From Prevotella sp. (GTDB lineage: Bacteria > Bacteroidota > Bacteroidia > Bacteroidales > Bacteroidaceae), in NCBI GenBank assembly GCA_017462915.1, contig JAFTQG010000020.1, forward strand, positions 1-54,286: a stretch of DNA of 54,286 nucleotides. The letters are read 5' to 3'. Shown here one piece after another: positions 7,942 through 17,176 of this stretch (within the stretch, counting starts at the first letter, position 1; each line of letters opens with the position of its first letter). Under the pieces are notes generated by a model that did not search any database, had not been told where the DNA came from, and saw only the letters and a program-made list of their open reading frames with translations. Position numbers and translations under genes: made by a program.

Positions 7942-8652
7942 ATGGAAATCAGTCCGATAGCATATTTCAGCTCTCCTTTTACTTCAAAGTTCGGCATACC
8001 TCGTCAGAGCGGTGTCGTCAAGGAAATTGAGGGAGAGGTGGTCTTCTGCAAGCCATACGACAATCCCGATGCTGTCCGCGGTATAGAGGATTTCGACTAT
8101 CTATGGCTGATATGGGGTTTCAGCGGTAACAGCGAACATAATGGAGATATAGCGGAAGACACCCGTGACAGTAAGAATCGGGAAGCGTCGGTATCATCGC
8201 GCCTTCTTGTCCGTCCGCCGCGTCTTGGCGGAAACGAGCGTATCGGCGTGTTTGCCTCGCGCTCGCCTTTCCGTCCCAATGGCCTCGGGCTCTCCTGTGT
8301 ACGCCTGAAGGAAGTCCGGCAGGGCAGGCTTATTGTGCTCGGTGCCGACCTTATGGACGGTACGCCGATATATGATGTGAAGCCGTATGTAGCCTATGCC
8401 GATGCCTATCCTGACGCACGCTCGGGATTTGTCGACGCGACAGCGTGGCAACCGCTTGACGTCGTGTTTCCCGAACGTCTGCGTGGAAGACTCACGGAGG
8501 CAGACATAAGGACAGTCTCCAGTGCCTTGAGCCAAGACCCGAGGCCACATTACCATAAAGATCCGTGCCGTATATACGGTATGCCATTCAGAGACAGGGA
8601 TATACGTTTCCGTATCTGTGGCAATAAAGTAGAAATAATAGACATAATCTGA
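7942..8652 (+). CDS. trmO: tRNA (N6-threonylcarbamoyladenosine37-N6)-methyltransferase TrmO
   Basis: A 236-residue TrmO/TsaA (UPF0066) protein that methylates t6A37 in certain tRNAs using SAM. Family signatures: the start PIAYFSSPFTSKFGIPRQSG, the DYLWLIWGF segment, RSPFRPNGLGLSCVRL and DLMDGTPIYDVKPY. The reading frame starts at 7831, but the first part is a translated repeat array, and ATG 7942 gives the standard N-terminus. Gene spacing (40 bp) would allow transcription into the glycosidase genes. Confidence 0.92.
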   Translation: MEISPIAYFSSPFTSKFGIPRQSGVVKEIEGEVVFCKPYDNPDAVRGIEDFDYLWLIWGFSGNSEHNGDIAEDTRDSKNREASVSSRLLVRPPRLGGNERIGVFASRSPFRPNGLGLSCVRLKEVRQGRLIVLGADLMDGTPIYDVKPYVAYADAYPDARSGFVDATAWQPLDVVFPERLRGRLTEADIRTVSSALSQDPRPHYHKDPCRIYGMPFRDRDIRFRICGNKVEIIDII

Positions 8653-8692
8653 GCCGTCACCGTAATGCGGGACGCCAAACTAACTTAACATA

Positions 8693-10813
8693 ATGAAAAG
8701 AATACTGACAACATTGACCTTTACGACTGCTCTCTCCATCCCTATGATGGCGCAGCAGAACGGACTTGTAGACATGCACATAGCCTCACACTCTGTCATG
8801 GTAAACACACCTCTCGGTGCGACACACTGGACAGGAGGCTTCTGGAAGGAACGCTTTGACGTCTTCCACCGCAACTCGATTCCTTCTATGTTTGAAACCT
8901 GGAAAAGCAAGGAGGGAAAAGGCTGGAACAACTTTCTCGTGGCATCTGGAAAGATTGAAGGTGAGCATCATGGCCCCGCTTTCCATGACGGCGACATGTA
9001 CAAGTGGTGTGAGTCACTTGCGGCAGTGTATGCTGTGACCAAGGACCCTGAGCTCGACAAGATAATGGACGAGTTCATTTCTCTTGTCGCTGCATCACAG
9101 CGCGAGGACGGCTATATCCATACTCAGGTGAATATTGCAGAGCTCAACGCAAAGAAGAAGCGCAAGGAAGCTGCGGACAATACTGTCGTGGGCACGGCGC
9201 AGGGTACGGGAGCAGACGGTGCTCTCGGCAACAAGCTCAATTTCGAGACCTACAATATCGGTCATCTTATCAATGCTGCCCTTATCCATAAGCGTGCTAC
9301 AGGAAAGACAAATTTCTATAATGTGGCTCTCAAGGCTGCTGATTTCCTTATCAATTTCGCGAAGACAAATCCCGACGAACTTGCTAAATGCGCTGTCTGC
9401 CCAAGCCATTATATGGCTGTGGCAGAGCTGTATCGCGAGACAGGAGACAAGAAATACCTTGACCTCGCACAGACACTCATAGACATACGCGGCAGCCAGC
9501 CTGACGGTACAGACGACAATCAGGACCGCGAGGCGTTCCGTGAGCAGTACAATGCCATAGGACATGCTGTCCGTGCCAATTATCTTTATGCCGGAGTGGC
9601 AGACCTTTACTCCCTCACAGGAGAGGCGCAGCTGATGAAGAACCTTACGTCTATCTGGGACGACCAGATAAACAGGAAGATGTATATTACTGGCGGCTGC
9701 GGCGCATTGTACAACGGTGTATCACCTGACGGTACAGACTACAAGCCGGCAAACTGGCAGCAGGTGCACCAGGCTTTCGGCAGACCGTATCAGTTGCCTC
9801 AGTCTACGGCTCATAACGAGACATGTGCCAATATAGGAAACATGCTCTTCAACTGGCGTATGCTTGAGACGACAGGCGACGCCAAGTATGCGGACATCGT
9901 AGAGACATGCCTCTACAACTCCGTACTTACCGGCATATCGCTCGATGGAATGAAGTATCTGTATACCAATCCTATGCGCCTCTCGAAGAAACTGCCTTAT
10001 CAGTTGCGCTGGAGCCGTGAACGCCAGAAACTCATATCTTGCTTCTGCTGTCCTCCGAATACATTGCGTACCGTATGTGAAGCACAGGAATATGCCTATA
10101 CCGTATCCTCTGACGCCCTGTTTGTACAGCTTTACGGCGAGAACGACCTTGCCACTACACTTGGCAAGAAGGCACTGAAAGTGTCGCAGAAGACCGACTA
10201 TCCGTTTGACGGACGTGTGGAACTCACTATCGATGCTGTGAGCAAAGGCTGTCTGAATACTGTCAATCTGCGTGTGCCGGGATGGTGTGACAATGCCGTC
10301 GTCACTGTCAACGGTGAGGCACAGCAGGTAGAAGTCGCTCCAAACTCATACATCGCCCTCAGCCGAAAGTGGAAGAAAGGTGACAAGATTGTCCTTGATA
10401 TGGAGATGAAGGCAAAGCTCATAGAGAGCAATCCTCTTGTAGAGGAGTCACGTGGCGAGGTTGCCGTGAAGCGCGGTCCGCTGGTCTACTGCCTTGAGGA
10501 GATGGATATCGACGGCAATCAGAATATGACACCTGGCTCCGGCAAGACACCGAGCGTATCGAGTGTGGATATAGACAATATCGTGCTCCCTATGGACATA
10601 AAGTTTGATGTTGTCGACATGGAGATAGCCGGGTCAAGGATGAAAGCTCTTGAAGGCACGGCAAGATATGTGGACGAACCGGACTGGAAGGGTACTCTGT
10701 ATCGTGAGGTGAGCCGAAAGGAGCGCGATATAAAGATTCGCCTCATTCCTCATTATGCTTACGGTAACCGTGGTCTTCAGGATTTCACGATATTCATGCC
10801 GTTGGCACGCTGA
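8693..10813 (+). CDS. GH127-family glycoside hydrolase (beta-L-arabinofuranosidase type, DUF1680)
   Basis: A 706-residue secreted enzyme. A signal peptide is visible (MKRILTTLTFTTALSIPMMA), so it acts in the periplasm or at the surface. The catalytic centre of GH127 enzymes is a zinc site made of one Glu and three Cys, one of which is the nucleophile. The matching pieces are ETCANIGN and SCFCCPPNTLR, with the adjacent Cys pair. The family (an alpha/alpha barrel plus beta-sandwich domains) removes beta-L-arabinofuranose from pectin and glycoproteins, and some members remove aceric acid from rhamnogalacturonan II; substrate cannot be decided here. It is followed by a GH141-like gene and a GH78 gene. 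Confidence 0.88.
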   Translation: MKRILTTLTFTTALSIPMMAQQNGLVDMHIASHSVMVNTPLGATHWTGGFWKERFDVFHRNSIPSMFETWKSKEGKGWNNFLVASGKIEGEHHGPAFHDGDMYKWCESLAAVYAVTKDPELDKIMDEFISLVAASQREDGYIHTQVNIAELNAKKKRKEAADNTVVGTAQGTGADGALGNKLNFETYNIGHLINAALIHKRATGKTNFYNVALKAADFLINFAKTNPDELAKCAVCPSHYMAVAELYRETGDKKYLDLAQTLIDIRGSQPDGTDDNQDREAFREQYNAIGHAVRANYLYAGVADLYSLTGEAQLMKNLTSIWDDQINRKMYITGGCGALYNGVSPDGTDYKPANWQQVHQAFGRPYQLPQSTAHNETCANIGNMLFNWRMLETTGDAKYADIVETCLYNSVLTGISLDGMKYLYTNPMRLSKKLPYQLRWSRERQKLISCFCCPPNTLRTVCEAQEYAYTVSSDALFVQLYGENDLATTLGKKALKVSQKTDYPFDGRVELTIDAVSKGCLNTVNLRVPGWCDNAVVTVNGEAQQVEVAPNSYIALSRKWKKGDKIVLDMEMKAKLIESNPLVEESRGEVAVKRGPLVYCLEEMDIDGNQNMTPGSGKTPSVSSVDIDNIVLPMDIKFDVVDMEIAGSRMKALEGTARYVDEPDWKGTLYREVSRKERDIKIRLIPHYAYGNRGLQDFTIFMPLAR

Positions 10814-10833
10814 TTATTAGATGAAAACTATTT

Positions 10834-10876
10834 ACAGGCAAGTGATCGGGTAGTGACGCCTGATGCTTGCCTGTTA
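10834..10876 (+). terminator. Intergenic hairpin between the GH127 and GH141-like genes
   Basis: An inverted repeat ACAGGCAAG ... CTTGCCTGT encloses about 24 nt. There is no T-run after it, so it may act as a partial terminator or an mRNA-stabilising hairpin within the glycosidase operon. Confidence 0.45.
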
Positions 10877-10891
10877 TGAAGAATATATATA

Positions 10892-12841
10892 ATGATGATG
10901 TTTATGAGAAAGATACTGCTGTCTGTGTTTGCTTTTGCGGCAATTTCCGCTTCAGCAGCAGATATATATGTAGCTACAAACGGAGCAGATACCAATGACG
11001 GTACAATAGGAAAACCGCTGAAAAGTCTTCGTATCGCTTTGCGTCAGGCACGTAATCTGCGCCGTCTGAATGACCCGTCTGTGAAAGGTGGCGTGACAAT
11101 CCATGTGGCAAAGGGAACGTATAACCTGTATGAACCGCTGTATGTCCGTCCGGAGGACAGTGGCACTCCTGAATCTCCGACATTGATAAAAGGTGACGGG
11201 GCTGTCATCTCAGGAGGTGTGGCTGTCACAGGATGGCGTAAGGAGGGCAAGCTGCTCGTTGCTGATACTCCTGAGTTTAACGGCAATCTGATAGATTTCC
11301 GCCAGTTGTATGTCAACGGCAAGAAGGCCGTCCGCGCACGTGATGTAGCGGATTTTGCGGATATGGCACATATACGCTCTCTTGACAAGCCTAATCAGAT
11401 AATGTATGTCCCTGCGACAGCTGCCGTCAAGGCCTTGGCGCGCCAGTATGCAGGGAAGGCCGGACAGTATGTGCAGCCTACGGAGATGGTGCTTCATGAG
11501 ATGTGGTGTGTGGCAAACCTGCGTATAAAGGACATACGTATACAGGGCGACAGTGCGGCGATACGCTTCCATCAGCCGGAGTCTACAATACAGTTTGAAC
11601 ATCCTTGGCCGTCGCCGATGGTCAATACAAAGCCTTTCACGCGTGAGGATGGAAAGGTGCTTAACTTGAACTCTGCATTCTATCTCACAGGAGCGAAGGC
11701 TCTGCTTGATACTCCTGGAGAGTGGTATCATGATGTCCGCAGCCATAAGCTGTACTACTATCCGCGTAGCGGTGAGACAGCAGCAATGCTTAATGGCGGT
11801 GCGCAGGCTATAGTGCCTGCACTCGAGACCCTCGTGGAGGTAGAAGGAACTCTTGAGCGTCCTGTCCATGACGTACGTTTTGAGGGTATCACATTCTCTT
11901 ACAGTACATGGATGCGTCCTACAACAGACGGCCATGTCCCATTACAGGCGGGAATGTACATGTATGAAGGATACAAGTTGAGGCCTCAGACACGTCGCCC
12001 TGACCGTAATAACGGACTGGACAATCAGGGCTTCCTCGGACGTCCGGCATCTGCTGTTACAGTCAGTGGCTCCAACGACATAGTCTTTGATGGCTGTACA
12101 TTCACACATCTCGCTTCTTCCGGTGTCGACTATGAAGAGGGTACGCATGGTGGCGTGATAAGCAACTGCATCTTTACGGACATTGCCGGCAGCGGCATAG
12201 TAGCCGGCTCTTTCTCTCCGTCAGCATTCGAGACACATCTCCCTTATGACCCGCTTGACAGGCGCGTGGTAGTGGATGGACTTGTGATAGCCAATAACTA
12301 TATCAGTGATGTAACCAACGAGGATTGGGGAACGCTCGGCATAAACTGCGGATATGTGGCAAATACCATCATTGCCCACAATGAGATATGCGAGGTATCA
12401 TATTCTGGTATAAATCTCGGTTGGGGATGGACGCAGAGCGTGAACTGCATGCGTGGCAATGAGGTGTACCGCAATTATATACATCATTATGCAAAGCACA
12501 TGTATGACTGTGCCGGCATATATACCTTGAGTTCACAGATCAAGACTTATATCACGGAAAACGTCGTGGATGAGATTTATCATCCTGTCTATGCACATGA
12601 CCCTAACCATTGGTTCTATCTCTATTGTGACGAGGGTTCTTCGGGCATCACTGTACAGGACAACTGGACTCCGGCGGAGAAATATCTGCAGAACTCCAAT
12701 GGCCCTTGCAACACGTGGGAGAATAATGGCCCTGCGGTGAATGATTCCGTAAAGGCTAATGCTGGCGTGAAGAAAGGGCTTGATATAGCTGGATTGCGGG
12801 CTAAGATACAGACAAAGAAGCCGAAGAAGGCAAAGCAATAG
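10892..12841 (+). CDS. Secreted right-handed beta-helix protein, GH141-like glycosidase
   Basis: A protein of up to 649 residues with a signal peptide (RKILLSVFAFAAISASAA) followed by ADIYVATNGADTNDGT, the usual start of secreted beta-helix carbohydrate enzymes. The region from about residue 320 to 560 is rich in short beta-helix turns (NDIVFDGCTFTHL, GGVISNCIFTDIAGSG, NTIIAHNEICEVSYSGI). The overall layout and the ending with CDEGSSGITVQDNW recall GH141 (fucosidase/xylanase family, including the rhamnogalacturonan II enzyme of B. thetaiotaomicron). The family is a moderately confident recall; a polysaccharide lyase-like or inactive beta-helix protein is possible. The start could be ATG 10892 or ATG 10904. 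Confidence 0.7.
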   Translation: MMMFMRKILLSVFAFAAISASAADIYVATNGADTNDGTIGKPLKSLRIALRQARNLRRLNDPSVKGGVTIHVAKGTYNLYEPLYVRPEDSGTPESPTLIKGDGAVISGGVAVTGWRKEGKLLVADTPEFNGNLIDFRQLYVNGKKAVRARDVADFADMAHIRSLDKPNQIMYVPATAAVKALARQYAGKAGQYVQPTEMVLHEMWCVANLRIKDIRIQGDSAAIRFHQPESTIQFEHPWPSPMVNTKPFTREDGKVLNLNSAFYLTGAKALLDTPGEWYHDVRSHKLYYYPRSGETAAMLNGGAQAIVPALETLVEVEGTLERPVHDVRFEGITFSYSTWMRPTTDGHVPLQAGMYMYEGYKLRPQTRRPDRNNGLDNQGFLGRPASAVTVSGSNDIVFDGCTFTHLASSGVDYEEGTHGGVISNCIFTDIAGSGIVAGSFSPSAFETHLPYDPLDRRVVVDGLVIANNYISDVTNEDWGTLGINCGYVANTIIAHNEICEVSYSGINLGWGWTQSVNCMRGNEVYRNYIHHYAKHMYDCAGIYTLSSQIKTYITENVVDEIYHPVYAHDPNHWFYLYCDEGSSGITVQDNWTPAEKYLQNSNGPCNTWENNGPAVNDSVKANAGVKKGLDIAGLRAKIQTKKPKKAKQ

Positions 12842-12884
12842 TCTTCTCGGTGTATAATGTTCATGAATTTATAAAACTGATATT

Positions 12885-14912
12885 ATGTGGATAACATATC
12901 CAGGTGATTTTGAAATATGGCTTGGCAACAAGTTCAATAATCGACGTACAGAGCGTGGCGCGATGTTCCCTCCATTCTGGAAGCAGGACTCGCACTATGT
13001 TACGGTGGAGTTCTCGACAACAGTCAATATAGATGAGGCAGAGGAAGTGGAAATACTCTGCGAGGGACAGTTTAATCTAATGCTTGACGGCAAGTTGCAG
13101 TTTGGTATGCCCGAGGTATTTACTGTTCCGGCAGGTGAGCACAAGCTCAATCTGAAGGTCTGGAATCAGGCCACTCCTCCGGCGTTGTACATAAAGGGAA
13201 AGACCATCACGACGGATTCCTCTTGGCTCGCGACATACGAAGACAAGATTTGGATAGACGAGAACGGCATAGCACATGGCTCTGGAATATATGTTCCGGC
13301 AGCGACAAGCAAGTATTTCCAGATGAAGGAACAGAAGCCTTCGCAGTTTGCGTTAGCGACAGAACCCATGATGCCTGTGTGCAAGGAAAGGGTAGGCGAG
13401 GGTATCCTTTACGATTTCGGCAAGGAGACAATGGGATTCCTGTCTGTTGCCAATGCCAAGGATTTGGGACTTGTCGAGGTATATTATGGCGAGAGTCGTG
13501 AGGAAGCACTTGACAAGGATTTCTGTGAGACACTTGATAAGTTCGAGACCCACGATTTCACTCCAGTCATCCTTGACAGCAAGGCTTTCCGCTATGTATA
13601 TGTCGAGTGTGCAGGAGAGGTCGAGAAACTGGACATCTATGCATTCTACGAGTATCTTGAGCAGGATTTGGAACAGAGCGGAGCATTTGAATGCTCGGAT
13701 TCCGAGTTGAACAGGATATGGGAGGTGGGAGCTTACACCATGGACTTGACTACCCGTGAGTTCATGATGGACGGTATCAAGCGCGACAGGTGGACTTGGT
13801 CGGGCGATGCCATACAGTCTTATCTGATGAACTATTATCTCCGTTTTGATTCGGAGTGTGTCAAGCGCACTATACGCCAGTTGCGCGGAAAAGACCCTGT
13901 TACAGCCCATGTCAACACGATTATGGACTATACTTTCTACTGGTTCAAGTCGGTGCTCGATTACTATGAATATACAGCCGATGTGGATTTCGTGCGTGAG
14001 ATGTGGCCCCGCATGAAGACACTTATGGATTATGTCCTTGGCAGGCTTGATGATGAAGGACTGGCAGAAGGACAGCCTGATGACTGGATTTTCGTGGATT
14101 GGGTAGATTTCCCTATGCACAAGCGCGGTGTGATGTCTTTTGAACAGATACTTCTTGCCAAGGCTCTGGAGACAATGAAAGTGTGTGCAGAGTTGCTTGG
14201 TGATGAGGATGCAGGGAAATATGCTACATTATATAACGATGTACGCAAGAAAACCGACGGGCATTTCTGGGATGACGACAGAAAGGCTTACCTCCATAGT
14301 ATAGAGGACGGTCAGCTGAACGAGATGGTGACAAAGTTCCCGAACATGTTTGCCATACTCTTCGGATATGCTGACGTGCAGCGTTGTAAGGATATTATGG
14401 AGCATGTGATGCTCAATCCTGACGTAGAGGCGATAACGACCCCTTATATGCGCTTTTATGAGCTGGAGGCATTGTGTCAGATGGGAATGTATGATTATGT
14501 CATGGGAGAGATGAAATCCTATTGGGGTGGTATGCTGAAGGAAGGCGCTACATCATTCTGGGAAAAATATGTCCCGACGGAGAAGGGCACACAGCATCTT
14601 CAGATGTATGGGCGTCCTTACGGCAAGAGCCTCTGCCATGCGTGGGGAGCGTCACCTGTCTATCTCCTCGGCAAATATTATCTTGGCATAAAGCCAGTCA
14701 AGCCGGGATATAAGGAATGGGAGTGTCGTCCGCATCTTGGCGGACTGGAGTGGATGAAGGGACGTGTGCCGACACCATTCGGTCCTATCTATGTGGAGAT
14801 GAATCAGAAAGAGGTTATTGTACAGAGCCCTGTCACAGGAGGAAAACTTTACGTCGGTGACAAGTGCGTGGACATAAATACAACAGAGAAGATAAGAATT
14901 GGACTTTCCTAA
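12885..14912 (+). CDS. GH78-family alpha-L-rhamnosidase
   Basis: A 675-residue protein with N-terminal beta-sandwich domains and a C-terminal (alpha/alpha)6 barrel. The FMMDGIKRDRWTWSGDAIQSY segment (about residue 298 on) is the GH78 catalytic loop carrying the acidic residues, and TSFWEKYVPT and SLCHAWGASPVYLL mark the second half of the barrel. No signal peptide is present, suggesting a cytoplasmic enzyme that acts on imported oligosaccharides after the two secreted enzymes upstream. Its 3' end overlaps the start of the rRNA methyltransferase by 14 bp. Confidence 0.85.
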   Translation: MWITYPGDFEIWLGNKFNNRRTERGAMFPPFWKQDSHYVTVEFSTTVNIDEAEEVEILCEGQFNLMLDGKLQFGMPEVFTVPAGEHKLNLKVWNQATPPALYIKGKTITTDSSWLATYEDKIWIDENGIAHGSGIYVPAATSKYFQMKEQKPSQFALATEPMMPVCKERVGEGILYDFGKETMGFLSVANAKDLGLVEVYYGESREEALDKDFCETLDKFETHDFTPVILDSKAFRYVYVECAGEVEKLDIYAFYEYLEQDLEQSGAFECSDSELNRIWEVGAYTMDLTTREFMMDGIKRDRWTWSGDAIQSYLMNYYLRFDSECVKRTIRQLRGKDPVTAHVNTIMDYTFYWFKSVLDYYEYTADVDFVREMWPRMKTLMDYVLGRLDDEGLAEGQPDDWIFVDWVDFPMHKRGVMSFEQILLAKALETMKVCAELLGDEDAGKYATLYNDVRKKTDGHFWDDDRKAYLHSIEDGQLNEMVTKFPNMFAILFGYADVQRCKDIMEHVMLNPDVEAITTPYMRFYELEALCQMGMYDYVMGEMKSYWGGMLKEGATSFWEKYVPTEKGTQHLQMYGRPYGKSLCHAWGASPVYLLGKYYLGIKPVKPGYKEWECRPHLGGLEWMKGRVPTPFGPIYVEMNQKEVIVQSPVTGGKLYVGDKCVDINTTEKIRIGLS

Positions 14913-16134
14913 GGAATTTATAGAATATACATCCCGTCTTTTCGGCGAGGAACGCTGGCAGAAGTTTCTTGACTCGTTTGGTCAGGAGACTCCTGTCAGT
15001 GTGCGTTATAATCCTTTCAAGCCTGTGTCGGATATGTTTGACGGGGAGAGAGTACCATGGTGTAAGGATGCTTATTGGCTGAAGGATCGTCCGAAATTCA
15101 CGCTTGACCCGTTGCTTCATGCCGGTGCTTATTATGTGCAGGAGGCTGGTTCGATGTTTCTTGACCAAGTGTTGCGACAGTATGTCTCTACACCAGTGTG
15201 TATGCTTGACCTCTGTGCTGCCCCGGGAGGAAAATCTACTTTGGCGCGTGCAGCACTTTCTGAGGGCTCGTTGCTTATAAGTAATGAGCCAGATCGTCGC
15301 CGTGCCAACATTCTCATGGAGAATATGCAGAAGCAGGGACACCGTGATGTCTATGTCACGAATAACTATGCTAAGGACTTTCGGGCTTCAAAGATAATGC
15401 TGGATGTCATATTAACCGATGTCCCGTGTTCTGGGGAAGGAATGTTCCGTCGTGATGAGGGAGCTATAAAGGAATGGAGTGTGCAGAATGTACGTAAGTG
15501 TGCTGAACTTCAGCGTAGTATAGTCGAGGAAATATGGCATTGTCTGCGTCCGGGCGGATTGCTTATTTACAGTACCTGTACATTCAATCTTCAGGAGGAC
15601 GAGGAAAATGTCCGATGGATAATAGAAGAGCTTGGAGCGGACATTCTCCCAGTAGAGACACGTCAGGAATGGGGCATAACGGGCTCACTCCTTGATGGCT
15701 TTGAGGTTCCTGTGTACCGTTTCATCCCGGGCATCACACGCAGTGAGGGACTTTTTATGTGTGTGTTGCGTAAACATGGAGAGTCACAGATCTGTCATAG
15801 ACCTGTGGAGAAACAACTGAAGCGTCTTCGTATTCTTTACGATGGAGCTCCTAAGGGTGAACGGAAAGGCAAGGATATCATTCCGTCTCATGCTGAGGCT
15901 TTGCTTGCACCGTTACATATCGGTGGAATGGACAATGCTTATCCTTGTGTAGGATTGTCACTTGAAGATGCATTGAGGTATCTCCATCGTGAAGCAATCA
16001 TATTGCCGGACGATACGCCCAAAGGCTATGTCGCTGTGACTTATAATGGGCTAAGACTGGGATTCGTAAAGAATCTCGGTAATCGTGCAAACAATCTTTA
16101 CCCAAAGGAATGGGCGATACGCAACCTCAATTGA
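14899..16134 (+). CDS. RsmF-like rRNA (cytosine-C5-)-methyltransferase
   Basis: A 411-residue NSUN/RsmB-family RNA m5C methyltransferase. Motifs: SAM binding LDLCAAPGGKST (about residue 110), catalytic TDVPCSGEGMF (motif IV, PC) and STCTFNLQEDEENV (motif VI, TC, with the nucleophilic Cys), and a C-terminal PUA-like domain (VAVTYNGLRLGFVKNLGNRANNLYP). The start is TTG 14899, the only codon giving the family N-terminus (DFPKEFIEYTSRLFG); it overlaps the rhamnosidase stop, so translation may be coupled. Confidence 0.88.
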   Translation: MDFPKEFIEYTSRLFGEERWQKFLDSFGQETPVSVRYNPFKPVSDMFDGERVPWCKDAYWLKDRPKFTLDPLLHAGAYYVQEAGSMFLDQVLRQYVSTPVCMLDLCAAPGGKSTLARAALSEGSLLISNEPDRRRANILMENMQKQGHRDVYVTNNYAKDFRASKIMLDVILTDVPCSGEGMFRRDEGAIKEWSVQNVRKCAELQRSIVEEIWHCLRPGGLLIYSTCTFNLQEDEENVRWIIEELGADILPVETRQEWGITGSLLDGFEVPVYRFIPGITRSEGLFMCVLRKHGESQICHRPVEKQLKRLRILYDGAPKGERKGKDIIPSHAEALLAPLHIGGMDNAYPCVGLSLEDALRYLHREAIILPDDTPKGYVAVTYNGLRLGFVKNLGNRANNLYPKEWAIRNLN

Positions 16135-16173
16135 CAGGAGTTTGTTTCAAACATTATATGTTTGCTTTGTTGC

Positions 16174-16689
16174 TTAAATAACTCCTTCCAACTTCAATAA
16201 TGTTCGTTTTGCATCCAGTCCGCCACCGTATCCTGTCAGTGAATGGTCGCTGCCGATGACGCGATGGCAGGGAGCGAAGATGGACATTGAGTTTGCACCA
16301 TTTGCATTAGCTACAGCACGGACAGCCTTGGGCATCCCGATGCGTCGTGCCATCTCACCGTAGGAAACAGTCTTGCCGAATGGAATTTTCAGTAATTCAT
16401 TCCAGACTGTTTTCTGAAAGTCTGTGCCGACGAACAGCAATGGTATATCAAATATCTTGCGCTGTCTGGCAAAGAACTCGTCAAGCTGCTTAATGGCTTT
16501 GTCTATCACTTCCGATGTCCCTTCCTCAAACTCGGCATTAAGCATCCTTTTCAGTCGTCTGTCTATATGGTCGCGGTGTTGCTCTATTTGCCAGTCGCAT
16601 AGGCATAGTTTATCGCCGTATGAACCGAGCATCAACATTCCGCATGGTGATTCATAATGTCTTATTTTGATAATGTTTTTCTTTTTCAT
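16174..16689 (-). CDS. ogt: Methylated-DNA--protein-cysteine methyltransferase
   Basis: A 171-residue Ogt/MGMT suicide repair protein that takes the O6-methyl group from guanine onto its own cysteine. The active site is seen as SIFAPCHRVIGSDHSLTGYGGG (PCHRV with the acceptor Cys), preceded by the DNA-binding segment FGKTVSYGEMARRIGMPKAVRAVANANG. It belongs with the glycosylase alkA and the acetyltransferase upstream on the same strand, but a miniature element (16775-17173) now separates it from them. Confidence 0.93.
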   Translation of the reverse strand: MKKKNIIKIRHYESPCGMLMLGSYGDKLCLCDWQIEQHRDHIDRRLKRMLNAEFEEGTSEVIDKAIKQLDEFFARQRKIFDIPLLFVGTDFQKTVWNELLKIPFGKTVSYGEMARRIGMPKAVRAVANANGANSMSIFAPCHRVIGSDHSLTGYGGGLDAKRTLLKLEGVI

Positions 16690-16774
16690 GATCTTTTATA
16701 TTTATGCGCATAGAATGCAAGACCTTCTTTTAAGCGTTCTCCAAAAACAGTTTTTAGGCTTCAGTCATTTCAAA

Positions 16775-17173
16775 ATAAGTAAGTCAACAAAATTAAACCC
16801 GAATCGTCCATTAGACCGACATAAGGTAATATTCTGTTATAGTTATACGGTCTTTTCATCCGTTTCGTTTTTCTCTTCGCTGTCTTGCTTCCCATTCCGT
16901 CTCGACATAGCCCGCTATGCCTTCGCCGAAATGGTTGCAATACAACAAAGATAAAAACGAAACGAAATGAAATCTAATGGCCGATTTGGGTTAAACGATA
17001 CTATCCATGATAAAGTACGTATTTAAATCTTGTATGTATAAATCTTGTTCTTTTCGGCTGTTTCCGCCCTGTCACTCAGTCACATAGCCCGCTATGCTCC
17101 TTCGTTCCAAGACTAAAACATCTCAAAAACAACTACACTTTATACTATACATTAATTTTGTTGACTTACTTAA
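16775..17173 (-). mobile_element. Miniature inverted-repeat element (family 1), copy A, with a nested element
   Basis: Terminal inverted repeats of 22 bp (16775-16796 and 17152-17173; one mismatch) share the core AAGTAAGTCAACAAAATTAA. Read on the minus strand, the interior matches copies B (30041) and C (41845): GAACGAAGGAGCATAGCGGG, then GACTGAGTGACA, then TTTATACATACAAGATTT. No transposase is encoded. The extra length over copy B comes from a second element at 16797-16991. Confidence 0.85.
16797..16991. mobile_element. Second miniature element (family 2) nested in copy A
   Basis: A 195-bp element with imperfect terminal inverted repeats ACCCGAATCGTCCATTAGA (left) and TCTAATGGCCGATTTGGGT (right), flanked by TAA on both sides (16794-16796, 16992-16994). 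Copy C of family 1 shows the undisturbed site (AAAATTAAACGAT on the matching strand), so the TAA is a genuine 3-bp target duplication. It carries the same near-palindrome CATAGCCCGCTATG found in family 1. Confidence 0.8.
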
Positions 17174-17176
17174 TAG

